A stretch of 64,000 nt of DNA from Tubulanus polymorphus (GCF_964204645.1 NC_134031.1:10084501-10148500); one strand, 5' to 3'. Shown: positions 11,490 through 23,820, counted from the first letter of the stretch. Program-made: numbers and translations. Notes: a model not told the origin generated them from the sequence alone.

Positions 11490-12971
11490 AAATATAAATA
11501 ATTCTGATTTTAGAACAAACATTGGAACAATAAGATCACTTCCTTGCCCTAAAAAAATTGCGGAATATTGTCCACCTTCCTTACCAATTAATAGTTTTTA
11601 CAATATATATAGTCATAAAATAGGTTATGGTAAAATAGAAACTTTGGATTTAAAAACATTAAATTTCAATAAATTACCGGAATTTTATGATAATTTAAAA
11701 CAAGAAAACAATAATGGTTGGGTTTTTTTATTTTAGAAAATAGTGAAAGTTTTACTAAATCAGGTATACAAAGAATAAATCAATCAATTAGAACTTATTT
11801 GATATGTATTCTAGGTGCACAAGTTGAAACAAGATCACCGATAATTGGAAATTTGAATACATCATTCGATACACAAAAACAATTTAAAGTTTTATTTGAA
11901 GATTCTATTCATAATGATAAAAATAGATCAATTCCAGAAAACGTTGTAAGATATCAAAATTATTTAGATAAATCACATGTAAGATTAAATTATTGTATAG
12001 GCCCTAATTTATTAATTATTTCTAATGATTTAGTATTAAAAATGGGAAATATAATTCATTATAATAATCTTATTAAAACTGCAACAATAAATAATAAGTT
12101 AGGATTAAATGATATAAATAAAAAGATTCCTTGCCCTAAAAAAATTGCGGAATATTGTCCACCTTCCTTACCAATTAATAGTTTTTACAATATATATTAG
12201 TCATAAAATAGGTTATGGTAAAATAGAAACTTTGGATTTAAAAACATTAAATTTCAATAAATTACCGGAATTTTATGATAATTTAAAACAAGAAAACAAT
12301 AATGGTTGGGTTTTTTTATTTTAGAAAATAGTGAAGGTTTTACTAAATCAGGTATACAAAGAATAAATCAATCAATTAGAACTTATTTGATATGTATTCT
12401 AGGTGCACAAGCTGAAACAAGATCACCAATAATTGGAAATTTGAATACATCATTCGATACACAAAAACAATTTAAAGTTTTATTTGAAGATTCTATTCAT
12501 AATGATAAAAATAGATCAATTCCAGAAAACGTTGTAAGATATCAAAATTATTTAGATAAATCACATGTTAGATTAAATTATTGTATAGGCCCTAATTTAT
12601 TAATTATTTCTAATGATTTAGTATTAAAAATGGGAAACATAATTCGTTATAATAATCCTATTAAAACTGCAACAATAAATAATAAGTTTGGATTAAATGA
12701 TATAAATAAAAAGATTATTACTGCTCCAAAACTAATGGAAGGTGAAAATATTAAAAAACATATTCAATCAACAGAAACTAAAACTAAGAATATTAAATTG
12801 AATAATGATTCTAAAATAAAAGATTACAATACTACAGAAAATATAAAAACTGATAATATTCAATATGAAATAATTAAAAGTGATAATGATAATAAATCAC
12901 ATGAAAATACTAAATTAGCTATTACGTGTATAGGAATTGTAATAGGAGGAATATTTTATATCAAATTTTAA
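11490..12971 (+). pseudogene. Conserved Maverick late protein with 587-bp tandem duplication
   Basis: The viral frame resumes after the insertion with NIGTIRSLPCPKKIAEYCPP and continues through NGWVFLF. Then comes SGIQRINQSIRTYLICILGA, SFDTQKQFKVLFED, RLNYCIGPNLLII and KMGNII. The block beginning CCTTGCCCTAAAAAAATTGC at 11542 recurs at 12129, so 11542-12128 is duplicated. Each copy has a frame break near 11735 or 12325, and copy 2 has an extra TAG at 12199. The C-terminus is Lys/Asn/Asp-rich and ends with a membrane segment (LAITCIGIVIGGIFYI). I associate the RINQSIRTYL and SFDTQKQFKxLFEDS blocks with other Mavericks; the role is unknown. Confidence 0.6.
11542..12715 (+). repeat. 587-bp tandem duplication
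   Basis: Copies 11542-12128 and 12129-12715 differ at only about 8-10 positions by eye (for example GAAAGTTT against GAAGGTTT, and ACCGATAATT against ACCAATAATT). It is either a recent duplication or two haplotypes joined by the assembler. Confidence 0.9.
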
Positions 12972-12986
12972 TTCTTTTATTATATA

Positions 12987-15554
12987 AATGGATGTAGAAG
13001 GTGGAGAAGATATTGGAATGGATACTTTCGATGAACCCGGCATAACTGAAGAACAACACCTGATTTTAATGATACAAGTTTTAATGACGGTAATAAGCCA
13101 GAATATAATAATAATTTAAATATGCCTGATTATATTTAAAATGCAGAATCACAATTAGATCCTGAAAATTTAGATCCAGATTTAGTATAAGAAGATTTAG
13201 ATAATTCAAACAAAATACCTAAATTAGAACATATAATTGAAAATTCTAAACTTAACATAAATGATGAAGACGTTGGACCTTTAGCAGATCAATTAAAATT
13301 TTTAGATAATGGTAAATGGTATTATCATTTGAAAAGTGATTATTATATTGATATCACTTATAAAAATAATAAAAATAACATATTAACAAAATCAACTTTG
13401 AGTGATTTAGATCCAGATAGAATTAAAAGAATTAGTAATAGTAATGTAATAACTGATGTTTTAAAACAAGAATTAACTGATAATGATATAGACGTATTTA
13501 AACAAAGAAGTAATGAATTATTTGAAATAATCAAAAAGAAATCCGAAACAGAAACAACCTCTGAACGGAATATAACTTCCAAAACTAGTAAACTCAAATC
13601 AAATAAAGTTCCAATTGAAAAACTTTTACCGAATGGATTAATTGATGCAACGGATCGAGAATTAGAAGATTTAAATATATTTTCTGATAAAGCAATTAGA
13701 GAAATGATTGGTATAAGAAATGAAGCTGATAAATTTGCGCATGAAAAAAGTAAGAGATTTTAAAATAAGAACTTTAAAAAAAGAAAAAAACTGATAAAAT
13801 TAAAGAAATAGAACAATTAAAATAAGATAGACATAATAAAGTTATTGAAGATATTGAATTTAACAAGAGGACCATAAGGTCCATATGATCGAAGACAGAG
13901 CATGAGGAGATATCAGTTTTAGTGAAAGCAATTCACGTGTTTCCAGGGTTTCTTTTAACAATTATGGACATTTTCCCCCAGACAAAAGTGGTCCTATTTT
14001 CTCAATGTCATGAAAAATTCTTTGAGGAATTGTGAAAATAAACTGATTATTTTTTTTTCTAAAGACATTAAAGTGTTCTTATTTTAGTTTCTTTCAATAT
14101 AACGATCTTTTTCAAAAATAATATACGTGGATCTACATTCCCTAAAAAGCATAACGTAATCGTTCCAGACATCCTACCCACCCTATTTCCCATAATGGTA
14201 TAGTCCACGCGTTAACCAATGAAACTGTGTTCTCTGTGCGTATGATGCTTCAATGAATGAAATTCATGTGACAGGTACTACTACTAGTGGTAATTTTTAT
14301 TTACCAAAGACCACATGGTAACATAGGAATGCACTTTAAATGGCTCTAAAAATCCTCAAACTTTCCCCTTTGCCTTGGGCTTGACGGCTGATGTGCCGAC
14401 TTGGCATAGATACGCTTATACAATTTTTTCCAAATAAAGAGAACTGACATTTTTTAACAATCACAGAAGCCCTGCGTATCTCACTATATCTTTTTTTCTA
14501 GTACCATGCGCCGAACAGTTTATCTTTCGTCAGTCAATCTGAGTCGGCCTGTGTTTATACGAGGCGGGACACAGCCACTTGTCTCGCTGTGTGTATACAG
14601 CACTGCTGTCTCTAGTCTACTATTACATGTACTATAACTCACTCGTACTTAGTACGCGAGCACCTGTGAGGATAGTGATGGGGATAACACTTCATTGCTG
14701 AGTAAAATCGATATAGACAATTCACTGATATGGTTAGCCCTTGGTGCGCCTCAAAACTTTCTATAATTCATCACGATTTTGGGACCCTAGGTACAACAGG
14801 CTATGATGTTCATAGCTAGGATCATGCATATAGGCAAATGACGCGTTACAGACAACTTTTTATTGGATTATCAGTTCTATATCGATACAGCATTGTGGGA
14901 CTATATCCATGGCAACAGAGATACTACGGGTGTTGTTCGGTGAATGGCAGAATTTTTACCAGCGACGATCCCTATATGGTCTTCGACCATGAAAAAAGAA
15001 ATGCATATTTAGAAAAAAAAATTGATGATTTAGAATATAACATAGAATTTCAAAAAGAAGAAATAAAATTATTATTGAAATCATATGATTGTAATATTAA
15101 TAGATTAAAAGTTACTTTTAAAGATTTGTTGATAAAACCAAATTCTGAAATATCATTGGAAGATAGAATAAAATTATTATTTATTATTTAGAAGGTATCA
15201 CAATTCTTTCAATTCTAACAGCTGTAACTATGTTATTTACAACAATTGGTTTAGCTATTTCAAATTCATTAAAATCTACGCCTACACCCAATAAATCGGA
15301 TAAACCTCCTAGTCATAATAATTCTATAAAGGATAAAGTTAGAGATGGATTTAAAAAAATTAGCAAAATATTTATGGGAACTATCTAAAAAATCTGCTGC
15401 AGCTTTACCCGGAATTATTGCATCAATTGTTGGTTTTGTTTTAAAATCTGCTGGGAATACTCTTAACTTTGCTGCTGAACATATTACTTTATTTTTAATT
15501 ACAGTTGTAAGTGCTATTATTTTTGGGTTAGTGAATATGATAAAAAATAAATAA
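12987..15554 (+). pseudogene. Large coiled-coil membrane late protein, interrupted
   Basis: The start at 12987 is in TTATATAAATGG. The Asp/Glu-rich N-terminus has a frame break near 13061 and stops near 13138 and 13187. A 144-codon open piece (13329-13763) follows, then stops near 13763-13830. A foreign insertion occupies about 13863-14990. Viral sequence resumes with HEKRNAYLEKKIDDLEYN, a coiled coil, and LEDRIKLLF, then (frameshift near 15185) a membrane segment ILSILTAVTMLFTTIGLAI. After another shift near 15350 comes KKSAAALPGIIASIVGFVL and a final membrane segment (TLFLITVVSAIIFGLV) to 15554. The order coiled coil, membrane segment, AAALPGIIxSIVxF and C-terminal membrane segment belongs to a family I associate with Mavericks. 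It is probably structural. Confidence 0.65.
13863..14990. mobile_element. Hairpin-ended insertion within the coiled-coil gene
   Basis: Non-viral sequence of about 1.1 kb. The left border is ACAAGAGGACCATAAGGTCC with a 5-bp-stem hairpin. The right border is ATGGTC-TTC-GACCAT (14976-14990), a 6-bp-stem hairpin, after which the viral frame resumes. No terminal inverted repeat or coding region was found. It belongs with other repeats in this window that start ACAAGAG plus a palindrome. Confidence 0.6.
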
Positions 15555-15574
15555 TTAATTTTTTTGTTAAATAA

Positions 15575-17169
15575 ATGAGTGGGAGTTATATAAATCCTTC
15601 TAAGAATTCTAGAATATCTAATGCTATTAAGGCAGAGAAATCTCATCATATAATTACTCATAATCCTTCTAATATTAATCCTGATGAAACTTTATATGTT
15701 AGAATCCCGAGATTAAATCAAAAGACCTTTTATGTTCCCAATAGTATCTATTTATCAGCTGATATAAAAGTAACTGATCATGATAATAATTATGTTGTTG
15801 ATAATGTTAGAAGATATTTGATTAAAAAATTAATTGTAAAGATTGGAACAGAAACAGTTTTTTCATTAGATGATTATAATTTATTTATGCATTATAAAGA
15901 TTTATGGTCAACAAAAGAAAATAGAAATAATATGATTTTTCAAGGCATCCAATCCTTAAATCAAAATAAATTAAGATCAGACGCTGATAACGCAATAGTA
16001 GCTAATGCTGTAGATAATTTAATAAAAAAGGTTTATGGTAGTAAATATAAAATTCCATTAGATTTTGAATTGATAAATAATAATGCACCTTTATATAAAT
16101 ATGTTATACAAGAAGATATTATATTTGAAATAACATTTGCTCCTGTTAATGAAATTGTATTTTCTAGCGTTGTTAAAGATATGGGTTATAAATTATCGAA
16201 TATATGTTTAGAATATGACACAGTAACTGATGAAAATATTGCTAGCATAATTCAAACTCAATATCATCAAGGATTTTCATTATTATATGATTATATTGTA
16301 ATAATATGATTTTTCAAGGCATCCAATCCTTAAATCAAAATAAATTAAGATCAGAGGCTGATAACGCAATAGTAGCTAATGCTGTAGATAATTCAATAAA
16401 AAAGGTTTATGGTAGTAAATATAAAATTCCATTAGATTTTGAATTGATAAATAATAATGCACCTTTATATAAATATGTTATACAAGAAGATATTATACTT
16501 GAAATAACATTTGCTTCTGTTAATGAAATTGTATTTTCTAGCGTTGTTAAAGATATGGGTTATAAATTATCGAATATATGTTTAGAATATGACACAGTAA
16601 CTGATGAAAATATTGCTAGCATAATTCAAACTCAATATCATCAAGGATTTTCATTATCATATGATTATGTTGAAAAATTTAAAATTGTAACTATTAAAGC
16701 AAATGATGAAATAATTAATGAGAATATTAACTTCCCAAGAAGATCTATTAAAGGCGTATTAATATTTTTTACCATTGCAACATATTCTAATGGTGCAATA
16801 AATGTTGATAATTATTATAATCCGGAAATATCAAAAGTAGAAATAACAATTGAAGGCATAGCAAATGAGATACTTTGCCAAGGAATGAGAATGATTTTAT
16901 GAATGAATAAGTAAAATCATTTGAAAATTGTAAAATTAATCAAATTGATTATTATACCGGTAATAAATACGCATTATGGTTAGATTTAAGAACAACAGAG
17001 GATAACTTATTACATGGTTCTGGGAAAAAATTACAAAATACAAAAGACGGGATACAATTATTCATGAAAAAGAAAAAAAGGAGGTTTAAATTATAAAATG
17101 CATATTTGTATTATATCTGACGCGCAATTAAATATTATAAATTCTCAATTAGATAGTATTCAATATTAA
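15575..17169 (+). pseudogene. Candidate major capsid protein, with internal duplication
   Basis: The start at 15575 follows TTTTTTTGTTAAATAA. Landmarks in order: INPSKNSRISNAIK, THNPSNINPDE, RIPRLNQKTFYVP, LIKKLIVKIGTE, YKDLWSTKENRNNMI, YGSKYKIPLDFEL, then (after the duplication) PRRSIKGVLIFFT and KVEITIEGIANEI. After a break at 16902 come YTGNKYALWLDLRTTEDNLL, HGSGKKLQNT and ISDAQLNIINSQLDSIQY, ending at TAA 17167-17169. The length and the beta-rich, Pro-Arg-Ser and Gly-Ser-Gly landmarks fit the capsid-type protein of metazoan Mavericks, expected to be a double jelly roll. The assignment is by recalled family resemblance, not by structure. The duplicated 374 bp shift the frame, and stops occur near 16309, 16910 and 17094. 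Confidence 0.65.
15932..16679 (+). repeat. 374-bp tandem duplication inside the capsid gene
   Basis: ATGATTTTTCAAGGCATCC begins at 15932 and again at 16306. The copies differ at roughly five to eight positions. 374 is not a multiple of three, so the duplication itself destroys the frame. Confidence 0.92.
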
Positions 17170-17199
17170 GAATATAAAGTTAAAATCAACGATGTATAA

Positions 17200-20100
17200 A
17201 TGGGGGATAAAAAAACTCGAAATACTAAAGAACAATATTTAAGAAATTTATATTATAACCCTGAGAGTTCAGTTGCTTATTCTTCTACCAAAAGTATATG
17301 GCGTCAAGTAAAACAAGATAAATTAGATAAGATAATCCCAAAAAATTTAGTTAAATATAAAGATATAAATGATTTTATGTTAGAACAACCAACATATACA
17401 ACACATAAAAAAATTGTTAGAAAATATAAAACTCGTAAAACTATGGTAAGTTATGTAGATCAACAGTGGCAAGGAGATTTAATTGACATGAAAAATCTTA
17501 AAAAAGATAATAATGATTATTGGTGGATATTGAATATAATTGATATTTTTAGTCGTTATGTATGGAGTTTTCCACTATTCAGAAAAGATGCAGTACAAAC
17601 ATCAAATGTTTTAAGAAAATTTCTTTTAGGTGGTAAAATAAAGCCAGAAAAAATACAATTTGATGATGGAAAAGAATTTTGTTATTCATCTGTTCATGAA
17701 CTCTTAGACTATCATAATATTAAAGATATTTCAACAAAATCGGATAAAAAAGCAGCAGATGTTTTACCGCAATTGATAGAAGGTTATAATAATTCTTATC
17801 ATTCTTCTATTGGAATGTACCTATTGATGCCAGAAAACCTGAAAATGCTGAAATTGTTTGGAATAATTTATATGGGGCATTTCTTTTAAAGTTGGTCAAA
17901 ATGTAAGAATTTCTAAGTATAAAAAGATATTTGATACGATCGTAATTTTACTAGAGAAATATATAAAATTTAGATGGTGAAGAAGTTGATGGGTACATTT
18001 ATGAAGAAGAATTAAGTTTAACTACTGAAAATCTAGAACAAGAATATAAAAATGAACAAGAGCCCCATGGGGCACAATGGCCAGCCAGTCAGATTTGCTT
18101 TTTATAAATGATGTAATCTGTGGGTTATATTTATCAATATACACTCCCTGCTCAATATCATTTACATAGTAAAATCGTGTGTTAACACAGACAGCAGGAA
18201 CGAATGTAATATAGAAATACTAAGTTATTGTATTGTTCAACGCCCCCTGGTGGCCATAAAAAAAAACAATGAGCTTGAAACTCACCTCGATCATAGAACA
18301 TGTCATGAGCTACAACTTTCCAATTGATTATAGTAGCAAAATATGCTTAAGTATCAATTATGATGTGGAAAAACTTTTTTTCCACCTACGAATGAGTACT
18401 GATGACCCCAAGATGGCTGCCAAGTGCGTCATAATTGCCTGGTCAAAAATACCCTCTCGGATATAAAAGATCCCTTTCCAAAGAATACCCATTACAAATT
18501 GCAATGAAACATGGCGCACCATTAGAAAGCTACAGTACTCAGAATTCAGGCCAAAATTGACATTTTTGGGAACAAAAAAGGTCACAGTACGGCCATCTTG
18601 AGTCCGATCGACTCAATTTTTCTCATGCCGATGGGCCCTCGGGGGATACAAATATATACGAATGATCAAGGTTATTGATAAAAGTGTCTTCAAAATTTCC
18701 CTCGAAAACTTCAAAAATGTGTAAAAAGTGCTGATTTTGGCGAACAACAATGGCTGCCAGTCGGCCATCTTGAATCTGACAGGGCCAGTTTTTGGCCTGA
18801 AGATGTGTCTAGTGTAGATACACGTATAAAACAAATATCAAGACATTACCTTGAAGCGTCTTCAAAACTTTGGAACTCTCACGAACTATCTAGATGGTTA
18901 TCTCTCGACCTCAATAGCTTCAAGACCCATCTCAAAACAACTTTGTTCCATGCAGCATACCATTAACTCTCGGAAAGCGAATTGTATTTAACATTTTTTG
19001 GCAGAATAAAATTTGATTGAATTTGCAATTCGGGCACATGGCTAATTAGCATATCAAGGTCACACACCCGATTTGGTAAAACCTTTTTTCGCGAACCTTG
19101 CGCAATTGTCAAGGATGAATTTTCTGTAGAGCAAATAAAATTCCTCCCAAACACCAAATCAACTAAAGATTTCATAGAAATCGATCTTGAAATACAATTT
19201 TAAATCTTAAAATAAAACCCGGAAGTAAAACAGTAGACGATACCGCGTATTCACGTGAACACCTGATTTCTGTAAACGAAATGTTGGTTGTGACAAAATT
19301 GTTCAGACGGTTTTAGGTGGTAATAAGTACGGAAACGTAACGACCATGGTCGACTTATTCGATGAAATCAGGCCTATGTGATATCCAAATTTTGACTTTT
19401 TTATTCTCCAGACCTCCCTGATATAGAAATAAAAAATTTTGGTGGTACGAAAGTGCAATCACAGCGCCGATGGGGACAGAGCCGTGTCAGAGATCGGCGG
19501 AGTGAAAATTGAGGTGGACGAACACGAAGAAGTAGGCTATTGCGCTACTTGAATCACGAAAACTCCTGGCGCGGCCCTGACGCTTTTCGTTGATTAAGTA
19601 ATACAAATATCATGCAATGGGTTTTCACAATCTACCGCTGGTATTTACCGGATTTCAATATCACTCCAAAATTCAAAGAAACCTCGAAATATCGAACCGG
19701 AACACTTCCGGTAGATATCCGCGGCTGCCCAACCGGGAAACTTATTTGTTTCAATAGATATTGATAGGATCCATCATCTTCACCCGTCAAGGGATTCGAA
19801 CCCACTAAGCTAAAGCCATGCCAGAATCGGCCGGGCCAATCACAGCGCTTGTTACAAACCACATTAGGCTTCTGTGGAATTTCCCAGTAAATGGGCCAAT
19901 CAGCGAACACGTAGCGAACGCGGAAGTATTGTCGCGTGTTGATACATGACGTCATGCGCAAAAGCGCCAGTAATGAAATCGCGATAATTCACGTGAACAG
20001 CTGCTGATATTTTCAGATAAACCAATCACAGGGAAGACACAACTTCCTGATTGGCTGATAAAAATTGAAATTTTCCCGATTTAACTTTCGTGAAAAATGC

Positions 20101-20404
20101 AGAAAACATTTTTATGAGACCCTATTTCAAAATTCTGCTCGCTACGATTCCGAGAATGGATTACGCTTAAATACGTGATTTGTTCGAATATGCCCTCACT
20201 TGGCAAGCAAAAGAGCCTTTTGTGTGGAAACCATGTCATTTAAATTCGCTCCATTTGTATAGTAATAGGCTCAGCCTACGGCTGGCCTAAAAAGTATTAA
20301 AAACAAAAACTGTTAATAGAAAAAAATATTCTTTAGTAAAATTGGTTGGATGGCCAGATAAATTCAATGAATGGATATTATCGAGTAAAATTAAATATAT
20401 ATAA
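17200..20404 (+). pseudogene. Retroviral-type integrase, split and catalytically incomplete
   Basis: The start at 17200 is in GATGTATAAATGGG. The first open part (17200-17889) has WQGDLIDM (first catalytic Asp, about residue 93), IIDIFSRYVW and IQFDDGKEF (second Asp, about residue 155). The expected segment with the third acid (a glutamate in an ERxNR-type motif) is absent. The sequence goes from STKSDKKA directly to ADVLPQLIEGYNNSYHSSIG, so an in-frame deletion removed it. After frame breaks near 17820 and 17889 the tail continues to about 18055. There the 2.2-kb repeat 18056-20292 interrupts. The C-terminal chromodomain-like end (KVLKTK...KLVGWPDKFNEWI) lies at about 20293-20404. The stop TAA overlaps the next gene's TAAATG. 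Integrases of this type insert Mavericks into chromosomes. Confidence 0.88.
18056..20292 (+). mobile_element. 2.2-kb hairpin-ended composite repeat inside integrase
   Basis: The left end is CAAGAGCCCCATGGGGCAC (hairpin) and the right end GCTCAGCCTACGGCTGGCC (hairpin). A second full copy is at 32614-35019. Internally it carries one family A minisatellite unit and family A tail (18205-18850), then a plus-strand frame KLWNSHELSRWLSL...LKTTLF at 18857-18965. That frame resembles the extreme C-terminus of LINE reverse-transcriptase ORFs. Near 19790 on the minus strand is a GGGTTCGAATCCC tRNA B-box-like motif. It is a mosaic element. No complete transposase is present and the target duplication is unclear. 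Confidence 0.8.
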
Positions 20405-21367
<963 letters not shown>

Positions 21368-21560
21368 ACTCAACTAGCTTGTTAATCTATTATATCTTTA
21401 GTTACATTCTAGTTGAATTCTAGTTATTAGTAGTTGAAACAGAAATCAAATAAAATTCAACACGAAATAAATAAAAACAATAATATTTCAACTAGCTTGT
21501 TAATCTAGTATATTTTTAGTTACATTCTAGTTAAATTCTAGCTGTAACAACACAATTAAT
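21368..21560 (+). repeat. Intergenic direct repeats in the provirus
   Basis: About 55 bp beginning CAACTAGCTTGTTAATCTA occur at 21371 and about 21488, each followed by TTTAGTTACATTCTAGTT. They lie between the ATPase stop and the next start. Several TCTAGTT half-sites give the block a weak dyad character. It may be regulatory or structural. Confidence 0.7.
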
Positions 21561-21575
21561 TTTTTTGTTATATAA

Positions 21576-22104
21576 ATGGGAGGTGGAAAGAAAATAAAAT
21601 CTAAAAATAGTGATGTTCCAATTGAAAAAACTTTGGATGATTTAGGTATTACAGAAACAAAATTAACACCAGATAATAATGGTGCGTTAAATGATATTAC
21701 TACAAACAATAATTATGAATATTATCTTTATTGCAAACATCAATTAGAAATGTTAATAGCATCTGGGAAATTAAAAAGTTTTATTATTAAAAATTTAACT
21801 TATAATGAATAAGATACAATAAAATTACTAAATTATTTAAGATTTATGAAACTGCGAGAATAGCTAGACTCAATGATGCGATATCAGAAACTGTATTAAA
21901 AGGTTATAGTAAATTATGTAAATATATGCTACCAATTCAAGATGAAAATAGATTATATTCCGATTTAAAAAATGATTATTAAGTTATGACTGAATCAAAT
22001 AAATGGATTGGATATTTATCATTTCAATTAGGTGGATTTATGACATTTATCAACTGGAGTTATAACATTTTCAAATATTGAAAGTAATAATTTTTCTACA
22101 ATAA
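21576..22104 (+). pseudogene. Conserved hypothetical Maverick protein, frameshifted
   Basis: The start at 21576 follows TTTTTTTGTTATATAA. The first part (MGGGKKIKSKNS, then TLDDLGITETKL and YYLYCKHQLEMLIASGKL) ends at a TAA at 21810. After a shift near 21838 the frame continues YETARIARLNDAI, LKGYSKLCKYMLPI, a TAA near 21980 and NKWIGYLSFQLGG, then shifts again near 22045 (GVITFSNIE). The helical ETARIARLND and GYSKLC blocks occur in other Mavericks as I recall them. Function unknown. Its end overlaps or abuts the basic-protein gene at 22105. Confidence 0.55.
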
Positions 22105-22188
22105 ATGAGCAAAGTGGAAGAGGTGAAAGGATTAACTGTGAAGAAAAAACCGAGATCACAGAAACAAATTGAATGGTCTCGGCAATAA
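22105..22188 (+). pseudogene. Small basic protein (core-type) fragment
   Basis: The ATG at 22105 is in TACAATAAATGAGC, the shared start context. It has 27 codons, rich in Lys/Arg (VKKKPRSQKQIEWSRQ), before a TAA. The next 70 bp keep coding-like basic sequence with stops, and then family A DNA begins near 22254. It could be the DNA-condensing core protein expected in this virus group; that is inference from size and charge only. Confidence 0.4.
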
Positions 22189-22253
22189 GGAAGGCAATAA
22201 GAGAATTTTAAAAAGCTATAAAAGAAAAAATAAATAAAGATATTAATAAGAAT

Positions 22254-22660
22254 TTGGCCACTAAAAATGTCATAGGACGGCCATCTTGAGTCCGATCGAC
22301 CCAATTTTTCTTATGTTGATGGGCCCTTGGGGGATTCAAATAGATACAAACCAGCAATGTAATTGATAAAAGCGTCTTCAAAATTTTACTCGAAAACTTC
22401 GAAAATGTGTAAAAAGTGCTGATTTTGGGAAACAACAATGGCTGCCAGTCGGCCATCTTGAATCTGACAGGGCCAGTTTTTGGCCTGACGATGTATCTAG
22501 GGTAGATACATGTATAAACCAAATATCAAGACATTACCTTGAAGTGTCTTCAAAGCTTCCCAAAATAACTGGATTCCGTCTACGGACAGACGAACGCTAC
22601 GACGGACGGAAGAAAAGTGAACGCAATAGCCCGCTGGAACTAAAGTCCCAAGTGGGCTAA
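22254..22660 (+). repeat. Family A tail inserted in the provirus
   Basis: The tail-only copy runs from GGCCACTAAAAATGTCATAG to AAAGTCCCAAGTGGGCTAA. It lacks the minisatellite and head. AT-rich viral remnant resumes after it (22661-22914) without a recognisable gene. Confidence 0.88.
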
Positions 22661-22914
22661 TAAAAAATCAAATAAAGTTTACAATATTAATAATTCTGAA
22701 ACAACTACTATCAAAAATTAAAAATAAAAATTCCAAAATTTACCATAAAAAAATGGATTAATGTTTCAGAAAAAAAGCGAAAAAAAAAAAATTTTCATTT
22801 TGTATCAATTAAATATCTCACTACTTTTGTCTATCTATGCGGAGCAATTTAATTGTCGAGATAAGTCATTTCGAATTCTTAATATTTAATTAATTTTATT
22901 ATCAATTTATTTTT

Positions 22915-23241
22915 TCAATCAACAATTTCTAAATCATGATGACCGTCTTCATTTTTTCCATGATAGATAATTCTAAATCCTTCTAAATCTTTTAATTCCT
23001 CTGTACTCAATGAAACCCATTTATAAGGTTAGAATACTTTAAATTCTCGCGTTGTACTAACATTACAGTAACTTAAATTTGCTGATATTTTATCTCCATA
23101 TTTAGTTTTTATCTTTTCTAATTTTAATATTTTATGTTCAATTTCTTTTGTAACATCAACTAACTTTTTTATTTCAAATTGTTTTTTTGCTGGTGTTATT
23201 CTGTTATTTATTGCCGCTAAGAATGCTTTTCTATCTCCCAT
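22915..23241 (-). pseudogene. Right-end gene of the provirus, one stop
   Basis: The ATG (23239-23241) lies at the inner edge of the right TIR in CCTATAATGAATGGGAGA, mirroring the polymerase start at the left end. The frame encodes GDRKAFLAAINNRI, LVDVTKEIEHKILKLEKI and YCNVSTTREFKVF, then a TAA at about 23029. It continues in the same frame with YKWVSLSTEELKDLEGFRII and ends DGHHDLEIVD at TGA 22915-22917. So it is a protein of about 108 codons with a single nonsense change. It is a probable early gene transcribed toward the interior. Function unknown. Confidence 0.65.
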
Positions 23242-23296
23242 TCATTATAGGAAAAAATTACTTGTGGTGATCAGTGAGGAAAAAAAAATTACTTGT

Positions 23297-23356
23297 GGTG
23301 ATGAGTGTGTGTCGTACTTTCGTACTCTGGTCTGAACGCCTGATATTCCAATTACT
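23297..23356 (-). repeat. Right terminal inverted repeat of the provirus
   Basis: Inverted copy of 5048-5107, ending CCTGATATTCCAATTACT. Just inside it, a block of about 28 bp (AAAAATTACTTGTGGTGAT) is duplicated in tandem (23252-23312), which makes the two inner TIR regions unequal in length. Confidence 0.95.
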
Positions 23357-23454
23357 CAAATCTGGACAATTTGGAAAGCTTGTCTTTTTTAATCATTTCT
23401 CATCACAAAAAGCGGGAAACTGCCAAAAAGCGGGAAATTCTCATCCCTGACTAC

Positions 23455-23820
23455 AATCGTCAAAATTGGTAAATGTTCAAAGATGAAATGGTGATCATAA
23501 CAATTCTAATTCCTGTTTCATTTCGACCATACAATTGTAGTTATTGTAACTGTTATACGATTCTATGACTCTATGTGGCAATTCTAGCAATTATAATTCC
23601 TGTTGATTGTGGGTTTTACAATTGTATCAATTGTAGCGATTCTAACAATTCTAGTTTCTGTTTAGTTTGGGCCTTACAATTGTAGTGACTGTAGCAATTT
23701 AAACAATTCTACAATTCTACCATTTTATGTGGGGATTCTAACAATTCTCATTTCCGTTTTCGTCATTCCGTTTTTTCCTTAAATTGTAGGGATTCTAACA
23801 ATTCTAGCAATAGAACCCTC
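23455..23820. repeat. Degenerate AATTCTA minisatellite
   Basis: Repeated AACAATTCTA, CAATTGTA and TTCTGTTT words, with imperfect units of about 60-70 bp. Noncoding. Confidence 0.6.

Noticed and set aside
19780-19830. tRNA gene suggested by GGGTTCGAATCCC on the minus strand
   Set aside because: It lies inside an interspersed repeat (also at about 34515) and no cloverleaf is visible; at most a SINE-type B box.
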